Below are positions 17,291-25,695 of a stretch of DNA of 64,000 bases, in pieces. The notes beneath the pieces are model-generated. The model had not been told where the DNA came from, did no database searches, and saw only the letters and a list, made by a program, of their open reading frames with translations. The stretch is from an uncultured Coriobacteriaceae bacterium. GTDB lineage: Bacteria > Actinomycetota > Coriobacteriia > Coriobacteriales > Eggerthellaceae. Every line of letters begins with the position of its first letter. Position 1 is the first letter of the stretch. The translations under genes were made by a program, and so were the position numbers. The stretch lies in contig UQDJ01000001.1 in NCBI GenBank assembly GCA_900539675.1, positions 62,001 through 126,000 on the forward strand, read 5' to 3'.

Positions 17291-18091
17291 TTAACTTGTC
17301 TGCTGACTTGAAGGCAGTGGACTTAAGGGTTCACGCACAATAGGCATGATGCCGCGCGTAATATCATCCCATACATCAAAGGCAGCATCGGACGAATCGA
17401 TGGTAACTACCACCTTGCCCACCGTACCTTCAGCACGAATTTCGCTATAAAACACCGACGGTTCGGTAACAATGTGCGCGTGTTTTTCGGCAGCATCGTG
17501 AGCCACCTTGATCACACGTGCCGCCACCGAATCCAGGTCATCAGGCACGGTAACCATGAAAGGTACACTGACCCGTTCGATCGGCAAACGATGGATAACC
17601 GTATTTTTGGAAAGAACCGAGTTGGGAATAATAATGAGCTCGCCTAAGGTATTCTTGATCGTGGTCTGTCGCCACGTTACATCCTGAACCACACCCGTCG
17701 TACCACCTACCTCGATATTGTCCCCGGGTTGCACGATACGCATAAACAGAATCTGGATGCCGCCAATCAAATTGGACAAGGTGTCTTGAAAGCCCAGCGA
17801 CAAAGCAATACCGCCAACGCCCAACGCGGCAATAACCGCAGTCATATTCACGTTAAAGCATGAATCTAAAATGACGCACAAGCCAATGCCCCAAATAACA
17901 CCGCGCGCGATGTTAATCAGCAGCGTGTTTTGCGGCAGCGACGTGTCATCACGCTGCATCAGATGACGCAGCCATTTCACCACAACGTGCGAAATGCCAG
18001 CCACAATGAGTACGATGACTAAAGCAGCAAGTGCCTTACCGATGAATTCACCACCGGTCAGCTGAGTGATGGTTTGTTGCAACTCGTCCAT
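17291..18091 (-). CDS. MscS-family mechanosensitive ion channel
   Basis: Small-conductance mechanosensitive channel homologue (266 aa), releasing solutes under hypo-osmotic stress. Three hydrophobic segments lie in residues 15-125. The pore helix and its glycine-rich continuation (ALGVGGIALSLGFQDTLSNLIGG) lead into the beta domain (GDNIEVGGTTGVVQDVTWRQTTIKN) and the mixed alpha/beta C-terminus (LIIIPNSVLSKNTVIHRL). Length matches E. coli MscS (286). It is divergent from engB across a 229-bp region that carries repeated TGTGAC/TGTGTC-type motifs. Confidence 0.92.
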   Translation of the reverse strand: MDELQQTITQLTGGEFIGKALAALVIVLIVAGISHVVVKWLRHLMQRDDTSLPQNTLLINIARGVIWGIGLCVILDSCFNVNMTAVIAALGVGGIALSLGFQDTLSNLIGGIQILFMRIVQPGDNIEVGGTTGVVQDVTWRQTTIKNTLGELIIIPNSVLSKNTVIHRLPIERVSVPFMVTVPDDLDSVAARVIKVAHDAAEKHAHIVTEPSVFYSEIRAEGTVGKVVVTIDSSDAAFDVWDDITRGIMPIVREPLSPLPSSQQTS

Positions 18092-18170
18092 AGTTCCCTT
18101 TCAGAATTGTGGGACCTTTCATATGTGACATGGCTCACGTGCCCCTTGGCTTGAACATGCGCTTTCACCT

Positions 18171-18196
18171 TGTGTCAAATTTCTGTGTCAAATTTC
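18171..18196. repeat. 13-bp direct repeat between mscS and engB
   Basis: Two perfect adjacent copies of TGTGTCAAATTTC. They could be paired protein-binding sites in the divergent promoter region, or another small tandem expansion. Confidence 0.65.
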
Positions 18197-18227
18197 GTCA
18201 CTTATTTTGAGCCACTCTTTTTTTGAA

Positions 18228-18277
18228 ATTGTGACACCTTTTGGGCTTCTATTATCGTTGCACTTAAATGTCACAAT
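18228..18277. promoter_or_regulatory. ATTGTGACA / TGTCACAAT pair flanking a putative engB promoter
   Basis: Perfect 9-bp inverted arms at 18228-18236 and 18269-18277, separated by 32 bp. Between them lies TATTAT (18250-18255), a plausible -10 for engB. The arms resemble half-sites of redox or HTH dimer regulators (TTGTGA/TCACAA type). The spacing is too long for one dimer, so two bound dimers or a looped arrangement would be needed. Confidence 0.45.
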
Positions 18278-18320
18278 CAACGCTATCATGGAAACTCCGA
18301 ATGAAGAGAAGGGTCCTCCT

Positions 18321-18902
18321 ATGAACTACAACTTAGTTGAATTCCAAGGAGCGTATGGCACCTCCGCACAAATCCCTGCCTCCGTACGCCCGGAAGTATC
18401 ATTTGTGGGCCGCTCAAACGTGGGAAAGTCTTCCCTAATCAATCGATTGTTTAACCGTAAGAAGTTGGCGAAGGTTTCCTCTATGCCCGGAAAAACCTCC
18501 ACGATCAATTTCTTTACCACTGATGACATTGATTTTGTTGATCTGCCCGGCTATGGTTACGCAAAAGTGGCGAAAAGCGAAAAAGCACGCTGGTCAGAAA
18601 TGATCAATGGATACTTTGATCAGTACCGCTTCTATGCACTGGTGGTATCTCTTATTGACATCCGCCATCCCGCCACCAAGCTGGATGAACAGATGATCGA
18701 GTTTTTGCGTGCTTGCGAGTTGCCCTTTATCATTGCACTCACTAAGGCAGATAAACTGAGTAAATCGCAGGCGTTGCGTCAACAGGCCGCTATTCGTAAA
18801 CAGCTGCAGTTACCCAATACTATTCCCTGTGTCATCTGCTCCTCAGAAAACGGTACCGGCTTTGATGAGCTACGCTCGCTCATCGAGGAAGCCTGTAAAT
18901 AG
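18321..18902 (+). CDS. engB: Ribosome biogenesis GTPase EngB (YsxC/YihA)
   Basis: Essential TRAFAC GTPase acting in late assembly of the 50S subunit. Length is 193 aa, normal for the family. G1 GRSNVGKSS, G2 threonines in MPGKTSTINFF, G3 DLPGYGYAKV and G4 TKADK are all intact, and a G5-like CSSENG is present. Of the possible starts, the ATG at 18321 (MNYNLVEFQG) is preceded by GAAGGG at about eight bases; upstream ATGs at 18288 and 18207 lack this. It is followed 66 bp later by rnhA on the same strand. Confidence 0.94.
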   Translation: MNYNLVEFQGAYGTSAQIPASVRPEVSFVGRSNVGKSSLINRLFNRKKLAKVSSMPGKTSTINFFTTDDIDFVDLPGYGYAKVAKSEKARWSEMINGYFDQYRFYALVVSLIDIRHPATKLDEQMIEFLRACELPFIIALTKADKLSKSQALRQQAAIRKQLQLPNTIPCVICSSENGTGFDELRSLIEEACK

Positions 18903-18968
18903 ATACGCGCAACTAGATGCCTTTCTATAGAGGCCCGGCTGTTCACTAAAACCTATCTAAGGAACACC

Positions 18969-19445
18969 ATGAATGTAATTCTTTATAGTGATGGATCTTC
19001 GCGTGGAAACCCCGGTCCGGGCGGCTATGGCAGCATTTTGCGCTACACCAATCCTGAGGGGCGCACCTTCGAGCGCGAGTTTTCGCAAGGATACGTAAAG
19101 ACTACCAACAATCGTATGGAGCTACTCGGAGTCATCGTGGGCCTTGAAGCGCTTAATCGACCCTGCACGGTAGAAGTGTATACCGACTCTCAGTACGTGG
19201 TGAACGCCTTCAATCAACACTGGGTTGAAGGCTGGCTTAAACGTGGCTGGAAAAATGCCAAAAAAGACCCTGTTAAGAACGTGGATTTATGGAAGCGTCT
19301 CCTGCAGGCTAAAAAGCCCCACCGGGTGTCCTTCCACTGGGTGAAAGGACACGCCGGCCATCCCGAAAATGAGCGCTGCGATACGCTGGCGACAGCAGCA
19401 GCGGATGGATCAGATAAGCTGATCGATGAAGGATGCACAAAATAG
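18969..19445 (+). CDS. rnhA: Ribonuclease HI
   Basis: Degrades the RNA strand of RNA-DNA hybrids such as Okazaki primers and R-loops. The 158-aa single-domain enzyme has the four acidic metal ligands: Asp in [15 protein letters not shown], Glu in [10 protein letters not shown], Asp in [10 protein letters not shown] and Asp in ERCDTLAT, plus the flap histidine in [12 protein letters not shown] basic handle region ([18 protein letters not shown]) is present. The ATG at 18969 is preceded by AAGGA at about four bases. It probably shares the engB transcript. Confidence 0.95.
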   Translation: MNVILYSDGSSRGNPGPGGYGSILRYTNPEGRTFEREFSQGYVKTTNNRMELLGVIVGLEALNRPCTVEVYTDSQYVVNAFNQHWVEGWLKRGWKNAKKDPVKNVDLWKRLLQAKKPHRVSFHWVKGHAGHPENERCDTLATAAADGSDKLIDEGCTK

Positions 19446-19462
19446 CCCACTGATGTCGCCCC

Positions 19463-19514
19463 AAGCACGTTGTCTAGGTGCGTTCTCTAAGCACGTTCTC
19501 TAAGCGCGCTGCTC
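19463..19514. repeat. Four-copy 13-bp degenerate repeat between rnhA and the dehydratase gene
   Basis: Units AAGCACGTTGTCT, AGGTGCGTTCTCT, AAGCACGTTCTCT and AAGCGCGCTGCTC in exact register. The last one and a half units run into the 3' end and stop codon of the convergent dehydratase gene, so the expansion has shaped its final residues (EQRA). Confidence 0.8.
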
Positions 19515-20735
19515 TTCGCGGATATCCATGATTTCTGCTAAGCCTTGAACGCGCGTTTCGAACTGAGCCTGACTAAAGACCCGTGGGTCAGCCTGGTCAG
19601 CATCGAAGGTTGCATAGGGCAGGCCGCGTTCCTTAACCAGTTGACGCTGCATTTCAAACATGATGCCTACCCAGGGCTTGCAGCTGCGCATAACGTTGCA
19701 CAGCACACCGTCGCAGTGATAATCGTCCAACATCTGAACACGATAATCGCGACCCAGCTCAATGCCGGTTGCATTATTGGTGCTGGCATACTTTTCGCAC
19801 ATGTCATACAGGTCGGTAAAACTTACGCCGTAATTGCCGCAGTAAGGCGTACCCACCAAGTTGATGCCATTTTTCGCCAGCGTCTCAGAGTTGCTGCGCA
19901 AATACGGCCAACAGCACAACCCATCGAACATAATGCGATGTTTTTCTTCCCCATCAAAGCTAGATTCGCCCTTGGCAATTTTGTCCTTTAACTCATCGAT
20001 ATACATGCGCAACACTTCGGTGGTTTCCTTGCGACCACGAGCGATAACCATCAAGGCCATGTAGTTGTACGCATCAAAGCCGCTCACCGGCGAAGGCTTG
20101 GTCTTGCCAATCAAATCCAGCGCTTCCTGGAATAGCTTGCCGTTTAAGCTGGACGTTTCCATAACGTCTTGGAAGCGATCGTAATCGAATTGTTTGCCGG
20201 TAATCTTTTCCAGCTGATCAACGACGCTTTGGATCTGCTTCTTGATATAGAGGATCTTGTCCTTCTTATAGTATCCGTCGGTGTTATACGGGATGTCGAA
20301 CATAATCAGTGGAATATCCAGCTTCCACGCCAAGTTTTCGTACCACTTCAGCACGGTGGTACAAATATTGTTGCAGACACACAAAAAGTCTGGCTGGGGA
20401 ATATCAAGGCCAAACCCGAACTCCTCTTCGCGCTCCACGAAGCCCAAATTAATGCGCGCATATGAACACAAGTCCATCGAATAACCCAGGCTTTCAGCCT
20501 TCTCACAGAACGGGATAGCACCCTTATGTGCCGCAACCGCTGCCGCATGGTTTTCTGGATAGATGACATTCAGGTCGAACACTTCAAAGATTTCCTTCGG
20601 GAAATTCGACGTCGAAAAGCCAGCCGGCAATCCTGCTGCCTTTGCATCGCGCGCCTGCTGGTACAAATCCCCCGTCACTTCCTTCATGCGTGCGCGTGCA
20701 GGAGAGTACTTTTTGCTGTTTTTGTCTACTGCCAT
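19500..20735 (-). CDS. 2-hydroxyacyl-CoA dehydratase, larger subunit (HadB/FldB-like)
   Basis: Subunit of an oxygen-sensitive [4Fe-4S] dehydratase that removes water from (R)-2-hydroxyacyl-CoA through a ketyl radical, after one-electron activation. The 411-aa length and motifs match the HgdB/HgdA superfamily: GFSTSNFPKEIFEVFDLNVIYPENH, LCSYARINLGF, DFLCVCNNICTTVLKWYENLA, MFDIPYNTDGYYKK and DYHCDGVLCNVMRSCKPW. Several conserved cysteines are cluster-ligand candidates. Size is like HadB, FldB or LcdA (about 410) rather than classical HgdA. It lies 14 bp after the smaller subunit. The substrate (2-hydroxyglutaryl-, lactoyl-, phenyllactoyl- or isocaproyl-CoA) cannot be decided from sequence. Confidence 0.88.
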   Translation of the reverse strand: MAVDKNSKKYSPARARMKEVTGDLYQQARDAKAAGLPAGFSTSNFPKEIFEVFDLNVIYPENHAAAVAAHKGAIPFCEKAESLGYSMDLCSYARINLGFVEREEEFGFGLDIPQPDFLCVCNNICTTVLKWYENLAWKLDIPLIMFDIPYNTDGYYKKDKILYIKKQIQSVVDQLEKITGKQFDYDRFQDVMETSSLNGKLFQEALDLIGKTKPSPVSGFDAYNYMALMVIARGRKETTEVLRMYIDELKDKIAKGESSFDGEEKHRIMFDGLCCWPYLRSNSETLAKNGINLVGTPYCGNYGVSFTDLYDMCEKYASTNNATGIELGRDYRVQMLDDYHCDGVLCNVMRSCKPWVGIMFEMQRQLVKERGLPYATFDADQADPRVFSQAQFETRVQGLAEIMDIREEQRA

Positions 20736-20749
20736 TGTTAACCCCCCCC

Positions 20750-21877
20750 TTAAGCAAGCATTTCCGCAAACGCCTGAATACGCGTTGCTGCCTGTTCATT
20801 GATATGATCCTGCTGCGCCGTTTCAATATACAAAACCGGAATATCGGCTGCTGCCAACTGCTGCTTGAGTACCGGATAGTCGTACTCTTCTTCCTCGCAG
20901 AACTTCGTCACATCAATAAGAGCACCGTCAGCCTTGCGATCCTTTGCCAGGGCCACCAGGGCGTCGCCGCGCTTCTTGTGCGGATCAAGCGCAACAGAGG
21001 TATTCTGCACATCCAGCCATACATGTGCCAGCGTTACAAACGGATCCACGTTGCCCGGTGCGTTTTGCGCGAATCGGACCGATTCAGAGGTAATAACATC
21101 ACCAACAATGGCCATGTTGCGCTTTTCAAGCTCATCTAAAAGCGGCTTAGAATCAAGCAAAATTGCAGTGCTTACCAAGCGAATTCCCTTGAACTGATCT
21201 GCCGGCAACGCCTTCAACTCGCCGATGATCTGCTGAACCTTTTCCGTGTGGATGTCAACCGGCATAGTCTGTGCCGCCTTGTACACCACATGGCGCAACC
21301 ACGGCGTTACCACATCAACATGCTGAGCTGCCACTTCGGAAAATTCACGCATAACTTCACGCTGACGGTTATAGCGGTTGATGCTCGCTCGCAATGCTTT
21401 GTCGGTAATTTCACAACCAGAAATTTGCTCAAGCTTTTGAGCCACTTCTCGCAATTCGGTAATGAAATACTCTTCCGCCGCTGGATGCTCACGATTTACG
21501 GGCTGTACCAAGCTCATTACTGGCATGTTCTCAACGCCGAACTTCCAGTTCTCTTCCAAATTGCGCAAGCCATCACAGGTGGTCGGAATGATAACGCCGG
21601 AAAGAAAATCATATTCTTTATTGAGCGCACGCTCCATCAGCGTAACCAAAACCGAACAATAAAACGCCGGATAGTAGCCTGTCGCCTTGGAGATTTCCGT
21701 ATCGCCACCCCATAACTCCAGCGGATACATCCCCGCAGCATCCACCAGTTCATAAGGAGCAAAATACGGAATACATCCTATGGCTTTTTGATCGGGCTTC
21801 CTGTAGCACTCAAATGCACGCTGCGGATCCCCTGCAGCGCGTTCAAGCTCATCGAATAGTGCTTGTAACGTATTCAT
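20750..21877 (-). CDS. 2-hydroxyacyl-CoA dehydratase, smaller subunit (HadC/FldC-like)
   Basis: Second dehydratase subunit, 375 aa, close to HadC, FldC or LcdB in length. Motifs include GCIPYFAPYELVDAAGMYPLELWGG, YCSVLVTLMERAL, VIIPTTCDGLRNLEENW and VTKFCEEEEYDYPVLKQQL. The cysteines in GCIPYF, YYPAFYCSVL and TTCDGL fit cluster or structural ligands. Gene order activator, small subunit, large subunit differs from hadIBC and fldIBC, where the larger subunit comes first. It lies 83 bp after the activator gene. Confidence 0.87.
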   Translation of the reverse strand: MNTLQALFDELERAAGDPQRAFECYRKPDQKAIGCIPYFAPYELVDAAGMYPLELWGGDTEISKATGYYPAFYCSVLVTLMERALNKEYDFLSGVIIPTTCDGLRNLEENWKFGVENMPVMSLVQPVNREHPAAEEYFITELREVAQKLEQISGCEITDKALRASINRYNRQREVMREFSEVAAQHVDVVTPWLRHVVYKAAQTMPVDIHTEKVQQIIGELKALPADQFKGIRLVSTAILLDSKPLLDELEKRNMAIVGDVITSESVRFAQNAPGNVDPFVTLAHVWLDVQNTSVALDPHKKRGDALVALAKDRKADGALIDVTKFCEEEEYDYPVLKQQLAAADIPVLYIETAQQDHINEQAATRIQAFAEMLA

Positions 21878-21960
21878 TTGTAATTCTCCCTCTGCTTACT
21901 CCCTCTCAATAACTGCATCGTCTTCGCCAAATTCAGATGTGCATCCCCAATCCCAGCACA

Positions 21961-22749
21961 TCAATCTTTCAGCATACGCTTCATCTTACGATACCCCTGA
22001 AGCGCAGCGCCAATAGCGCCAGCTAGCTGACAATCTTTAGGAACCGTAATCGTGACCCCAAGTTCTCGTTCGAGCGCATGCACAATACCCTTGTTTTGAG
22101 CAACGCCACCGCTCATACCTACCGGTTCCATCACGCCTAAACGACGCGCCAATCCCGCTGTACGCTGAGCACACGAATTATGAATACCGGCCACAATATC
22201 AGGAATTGTACGCCCTTCGGCCAACTGCGAAATGACCTCCGATTCCGCGAACACCGTACAGGTGGAGCTGATCTTTACCGGATCGGTTGCCTGGGCATCT
22301 AAATCACCCAGGCTCTCAACACTTGTTTCCAGCACTTCAGCCATAACATCCAAAAATCTGCCGGTACCTGCAGCACATTTTTCGTTCATGACGAAATTAT
22401 CCAGCTGACCTGTTTCGTCAAGGCGCATAACCTTCACGTCTTGGCCGCCAATATCAATGATAGTTCTTACGCCAGCTAACAAATGCTGCATTCCCAAGGC
22501 ATGACAAGTCAGTTCGCTGATTTCGGCATCCGCCTGTTCGAAACGCTGGCGACCGTATCCCGTGGCAACCGTGCGGGCAATACCATCCCAGCTAAGCTGC
22601 GCTTTTTCGAATAGATCAGAAATAACGCGCGCAGCGCCACTCGTACCTGCACCACGGGCATACAGCGATGACGCCACAATGGTGTCACCATCTTGCAAAA
22701 TGACCGCCTTGGTGGAGGTTGAGCCTATATCAATCCCAAGGGTATACAT
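21961..22749 (-). CDS. 2-hydroxyacyl-CoA dehydratase activator (HgdC/HadI family)
   Basis: ATP-hydrolysing activator that passes an electron to the dehydratase. A 262-aa ASKHA-fold protein with phosphate-1 loop LGIDIGSTSTKAVI, phosphate-2 IIDIGGQDVKVM, and adenosine motif GMSGGVAQNKGIVHAL. Cys125 (NEKCAAGTGRFLD) and Cys164 (STCTVFAESEV) correspond to the residues that bridge the single [4Fe-4S] cluster at the homodimer interface of HgdC. First of three genes encoding the dehydratase system, with a 138-bp gap to the dehydrogenase gene upstream filled by tandem repeats. Confidence 0.93.
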   Translation of the reverse strand: MYTLGIDIGSTSTKAVILQDGDTIVASSLYARGAGTSGAARVISDLFEKAQLSWDGIARTVATGYGRQRFEQADAEISELTCHALGMQHLLAGVRTIIDIGGQDVKVMRLDETGQLDNFVMNEKCAAGTGRFLDVMAEVLETSVESLGDLDAQATDPVKISSTCTVFAESEVISQLAEGRTIPDIVAGIHNSCAQRTAGLARRLGVMEPVGMSGGVAQNKGIVHALERELGVTITVPKDCQLAGAIGAALQGYRKMKRMLKD

Positions 22750-22786
22750 GCATTACCCCTTCACGTGTGTTGTTTTAGCGACGCCC

Positions 22787-22887
22787 CATAGGGCAGCACC
22801 TCATTGGGTGTTACCTCAACGGGCAGCACCTTATTAGGTGCCACCTCATAAGGTAACACTTCATTGGGTGAGATCTCATTGACACCT
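22787..22887. repeat. 15-bp degenerate tandem repeat between the dehydrogenase and activator genes
   Basis: Six full units and part of a seventh in exact register: CATAGGGCAGCACCT, CATTGGGTGTTACCT, CAACGGGCAGCACCT, TATTAGGTGCCACCT, CATAAGGTAACACTT, CATTGGGTGAGATCT. AGGTG and CACCT elements recur, so the transcript can form small hairpins (for example GCACCT-TATT-AGGTGC). It lies within what looks like one transcription unit. Confidence 0.85.
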
Positions 22888-24054
22888 TTAGATCATACGC
22901 ACGCGACGCACGCCTTCAATAGCGCGAATTTTAGCCATCGCTTCATCGCTTGCCGGCTGATCTAGATCAATCAGCGTATACGCATGATTGCCGCGTGCCT
23001 TATTCATCAGGTTGGCAATGTTGACGTTATCTTCGCCCAAAACGTTGGTAATCTGACCAATCATATTTGGAACGTTGGCATGCAGCATAGCCAAACGGGT
23101 CATACCCGCTGGGCACACGCCCATATCACATGCAGGATAGTTCACCGAATTGGTAATGTTGCCATTTTCGAAGTAATCGACCATTTCGCGCACGGCCATG
23201 ATGGCGCAGTTATCTTCAGCTTCTGCCGTAGAAGCGCCCAGATGAGGCATGACCACCGTATTTTTGAGCCTCATAACCTCAGGCGTTGCAAAGTCGGTGA
23301 TATACATCTTCACACGACCGGAATCTAGCACCACAGAAAGCGCCGCAGTATCTACTAGCGTTTCGCGCGAAAAGTTCAGCAGAACCACGCCTTCCTTCAT
23401 GAGAGAACACGTATGGGCATCAATCATGCCAACAGTATCCTTGAGTGCGGGAACATGAATGGTGATGTAGTCGCAGGTGCGGAAAATGTCCGCTAAATCA
23501 GTGATGTGATGAACGGGGCTCGAAATTTTCCATGCAGCGCTTACCGAGACAAAGGGGTCATAGCCATACACATCCATGCCCAGCTCAACGGCAGCATTGG
23601 CCACTTCGGCACCCACAGCGCCCAAGCCAATAACGCCAAGCTTCTTACCTTTAATTTCTTGGCCAGCAAACTGCTTTTTAACCTTTTCTGCCGCCTTGGC
23701 AATATTTTCATCGTCAGCATGTTCGCGGCACCATTCAATGCCATCCAAAATGCCACGGCTACCTAAAAGCAGCGAACAGATAATAATTTCCTTGACTGCG
23801 TTGGCATTGGCACCCGGTGTGTTGAATACCACAATGCCCTCTTCAGCACAGCGATCCAAAGGAATGTTGTTCACCCCTGCGCCGGCACGAGCAATAGCAC
23901 GCAGGCCAGCAGGAAACTTCATATCGTGCATGGCCGCACTGCGCACCAGAATGCCTTCGGCATCTTCTAGATTATCGGTGAGCGCATACTTTGCAGGATC
24001 CAGCAGATCCGTACCATGCTTAGAAATGTTGTTCAGACAATGAATAAGCCTCAT
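22888..24054 (-). CDS. serA: D-2-hydroxyacid dehydrogenase, phosphoglycerate dehydrogenase type with ACT domain
   Basis: NAD-dependent D-2-hydroxyacid dehydrogenase of 388 aa. The Rossmann motif GVIGLGAVGAEVANAA and catalytic Arg (LLNFSRETLVDT), Glu (ITDFATPE) and His (MPHLGASTAEA) are present. The last 70 residues form an ACT domain (HANVPNMIGQITNVLGEDNVNIANL), as in SerA enzymes that bind serine. The sequence fits D-3-phosphoglycerate dehydrogenase, the first step of serine synthesis. Because it sits directly upstream of the 2-hydroxyacyl-CoA dehydratase genes, an alternative role reducing a 2-oxoacid to the (R)-2-hydroxyacid for that pathway should be considered. Confidence 0.85.
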   Translation of the reverse strand: MRLIHCLNNISKHGTDLLDPAKYALTDNLEDAEGILVRSAAMHDMKFPAGLRAIARAGAGVNNIPLDRCAEEGIVVFNTPGANANAVKEIIICSLLLGSRGILDGIEWCREHADDENIAKAAEKVKKQFAGQEIKGKKLGVIGLGAVGAEVANAAVELGMDVYGYDPFVSVSAAWKISSPVHHITDLADIFRTCDYITIHVPALKDTVGMIDAHTCSLMKEGVVLLNFSRETLVDTAALSVVLDSGRVKMYITDFATPEVMRLKNTVVMPHLGASTAEAEDNCAIMAVREMVDYFENGNITNSVNYPACDMGVCPAGMTRLAMLHANVPNMIGQITNVLGEDNVNIANLMNKARGNHAYTLIDLDQPASDEAMAKIRAIEGVRRVRMI

Positions 24055-24163
24055 AGTGGGGAGCTCCTTTGAATGATGTTTATCAAGTTCAGCACGTGCA
24101 TATTCCGGACAGAGTTCATCCTCTGTGCAGCATAGATGCCATCACCATCATACAGAAGAGCAA

Positions 24164-24188
24164 TAAAAAAGCGCCCCGAAGGGCGCTT
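24164..24188 (-). terminator. Terminator after tRNA-Leu
   Basis: On the minus strand an AAGCGCCC stem, UUCG tetraloop and GGGCGCTT stem run into a T-rich tract. The same stem-loop sequence recurs at 57724-57743. Confidence 0.9.
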
Positions 24189-24198
24189 AGATGTTCAA

Positions 24199-24285
24199 TG
24201 GTGCGGGTGAAAGGACTTGAACCTTCATGAGCCGGAGCTCATACGGACCTGAACCGTACGCGTCTGCCAATTCCGCCACACCCGC
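24199..24285 (-). tRNA. tRNA-Leu (anticodon CAG)
   Basis: Class II tRNA. The acceptor stem GCGGGTG pairs with CACCCGC, A is the discriminator and CCA is encoded. The anticodon arm TACGG-TTCAGGT-CCGTA gives anticodon CAG. A long variable arm (GAGCTCCGGCTC) and the T loop TTCAAGT are present. Confidence 0.97.
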
Positions 24286-24486
24286 ATATCAAAAGTGCGA
24301 AAGCTAATTTATCGTAGTCGACCGCTCAGTGCAAGGGAAAAATCAAGGAAATATGAGATTTTTTCTTAACCCTATACAAATTTTATCGTGGCGATGGGGT
24401 GAAATCGTTCCGCTCAGGGTTCTGTTATGGCATGATTGACCATTGGAAAATCGTGCCGTAGATAGAAGACCGTGAGGAGATCAAAC

Positions 24487-25605
24487 ATGGGGTTTTTCTC
24501 TAAATTCGAACGCCGCGTAGAAGACGGTTTCGACGAAATGGGTGACAAGTTTTTTGATGCACCAATCAACCCCGTCCAAATTGCTAAAAAAGCTGAGAAG
24601 CAGATGCGCCGCGAAAAGATGGTAGGCGCTGGCAAGGAGTTTGCTCCTACGCTCTATACCGTATTGGTAAATCCGGAAGATGATGAACGCCTGTTCGGAT
24701 ACTATCCCACCCTGGCTGGCGAAACGGAGACCTATTTGCGCGCCAAGGCCCAGGAGCTGGGTCTGACAATGGATGGCGCTCCGTTGGTGCGCTTCATCAT
24801 TGATGACGAATTGAAGCATGGCAAATTTGATGTGGTAGCCGAATTGGTGTCTGCTCCCATCGTGGCTCAACTGCGTGCTGAAGAAATGCAGCGCTACGGC
24901 CTTGAAGCTCGCCAGGCTAGTGCAATGCCACCGCAGGCTGCGCCCATCAATAACATGAATGCAGGCGTTCCTCAACCACAACCACAGCCACAGCCTCAAC
25001 CTCAACCTGCACCTGTTGCGGATCCGTATTCGCGCGGGGTGCCGAGCCCAAACAACATGTCACAGGGCTATCAAGGCAATAACCCGGCAAACAGGGCTAC
25101 CAGAAACGCTCCCGTAGCTGCTCCTATCAACAACATGGCGCCTGGTGCAGCTGGTGCCGCTGGCGCTTATGCATCGCGCGGGGTAGACGTCATGGCAGAA
25201 GACCCCATGGCTCACGCCAATGCAGCTATGCCTGGCCAAGGTGGCATGCGTCAGACCACACGCTTTGACGAAGGCGCTACCATGGTGAAATCCCAGATGC
25301 CTATGGGTCACCACATTCCCCAGCAGCCTCGCTTGATTGACCTTACCACCAACCGATCTTTTCCCCTGGCTAAGGATCGCATCGTGCTTGGCCGTGCCCT
25401 TTCAAGCGATATTGCTATTGAAGATTTGAACGTGAGTCGCACCCATGCTGAAATTCGCCAAGAAGCGGCTAGTGCATGGAGCATCGCCGATTTGGGATCC
25501 ACCAATGGCACGCTTGTTAACGGACGCCATATTGCTTCGGTGATGTTGCAAGAAGGCGACCGCGTAACTATAGGAACCACAACCTTCCTGTTCACCTTCC
25601 AATAA
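24487..25605 (+). CDS. fhaA: FhaA-like protein: DUF3662 plus FHA domain
   Basis: Phosphothreonine-reading scaffold of the actinobacterial cell-wall regulatory cluster (372 aa). Residues 1-125 are the DUF3662 domain (GFFSKFERRVEDGFDEMGDK, DDELKHGKFDVVAELV). A flexible middle contains a PQ-repeat and Asn/Pro/Ala-rich sequence (about 150-275). The C-terminal FHA domain (about 285-370) has GRALSSDIAIED, VSRTHAEI and DLGSTNGTLVNG, which bind phosphothreonine. In mycobacteria FhaA binds PknB-phosphorylated MviN and PbpA; that role is inferred here. The ATG at 24487 has GAGGAG six bases upstream. First gene of the operon. Confidence 0.93.
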   Translation: MGFFSKFERRVEDGFDEMGDKFFDAPINPVQIAKKAEKQMRREKMVGAGKEFAPTLYTVLVNPEDDERLFGYYPTLAGETETYLRAKAQELGLTMDGAPLVRFIIDDELKHGKFDVVAELVSAPIVAQLRAEEMQRYGLEARQASAMPPQAAPINNMNAGVPQPQPQPQPQPQPAPVADPYSRGVPSPNNMSQGYQGNNPANRATRNAPVAAPINNMAPGAAGAAGAYASRGVDVMAEDPMAHANAAMPGQGGMRQTTRFDEGATMVKSQMPMGHHIPQQPRLIDLTTNRSFPLAKDRIVLGRALSSDIAIEDLNVSRTHAEIRQEAASAWSIADLGSTNGTLVNGRHIASVMLQEGDRVTIGTTTFLFTFQ

Positions 25606-25695
25606 GTAATTTTCAGGGCTGTGTGATGAGCGCAGCCCTCTTCACTTGTCTATCAGCAACGACACTTTATTCGCACCCCGACGATAGGTACTTTT

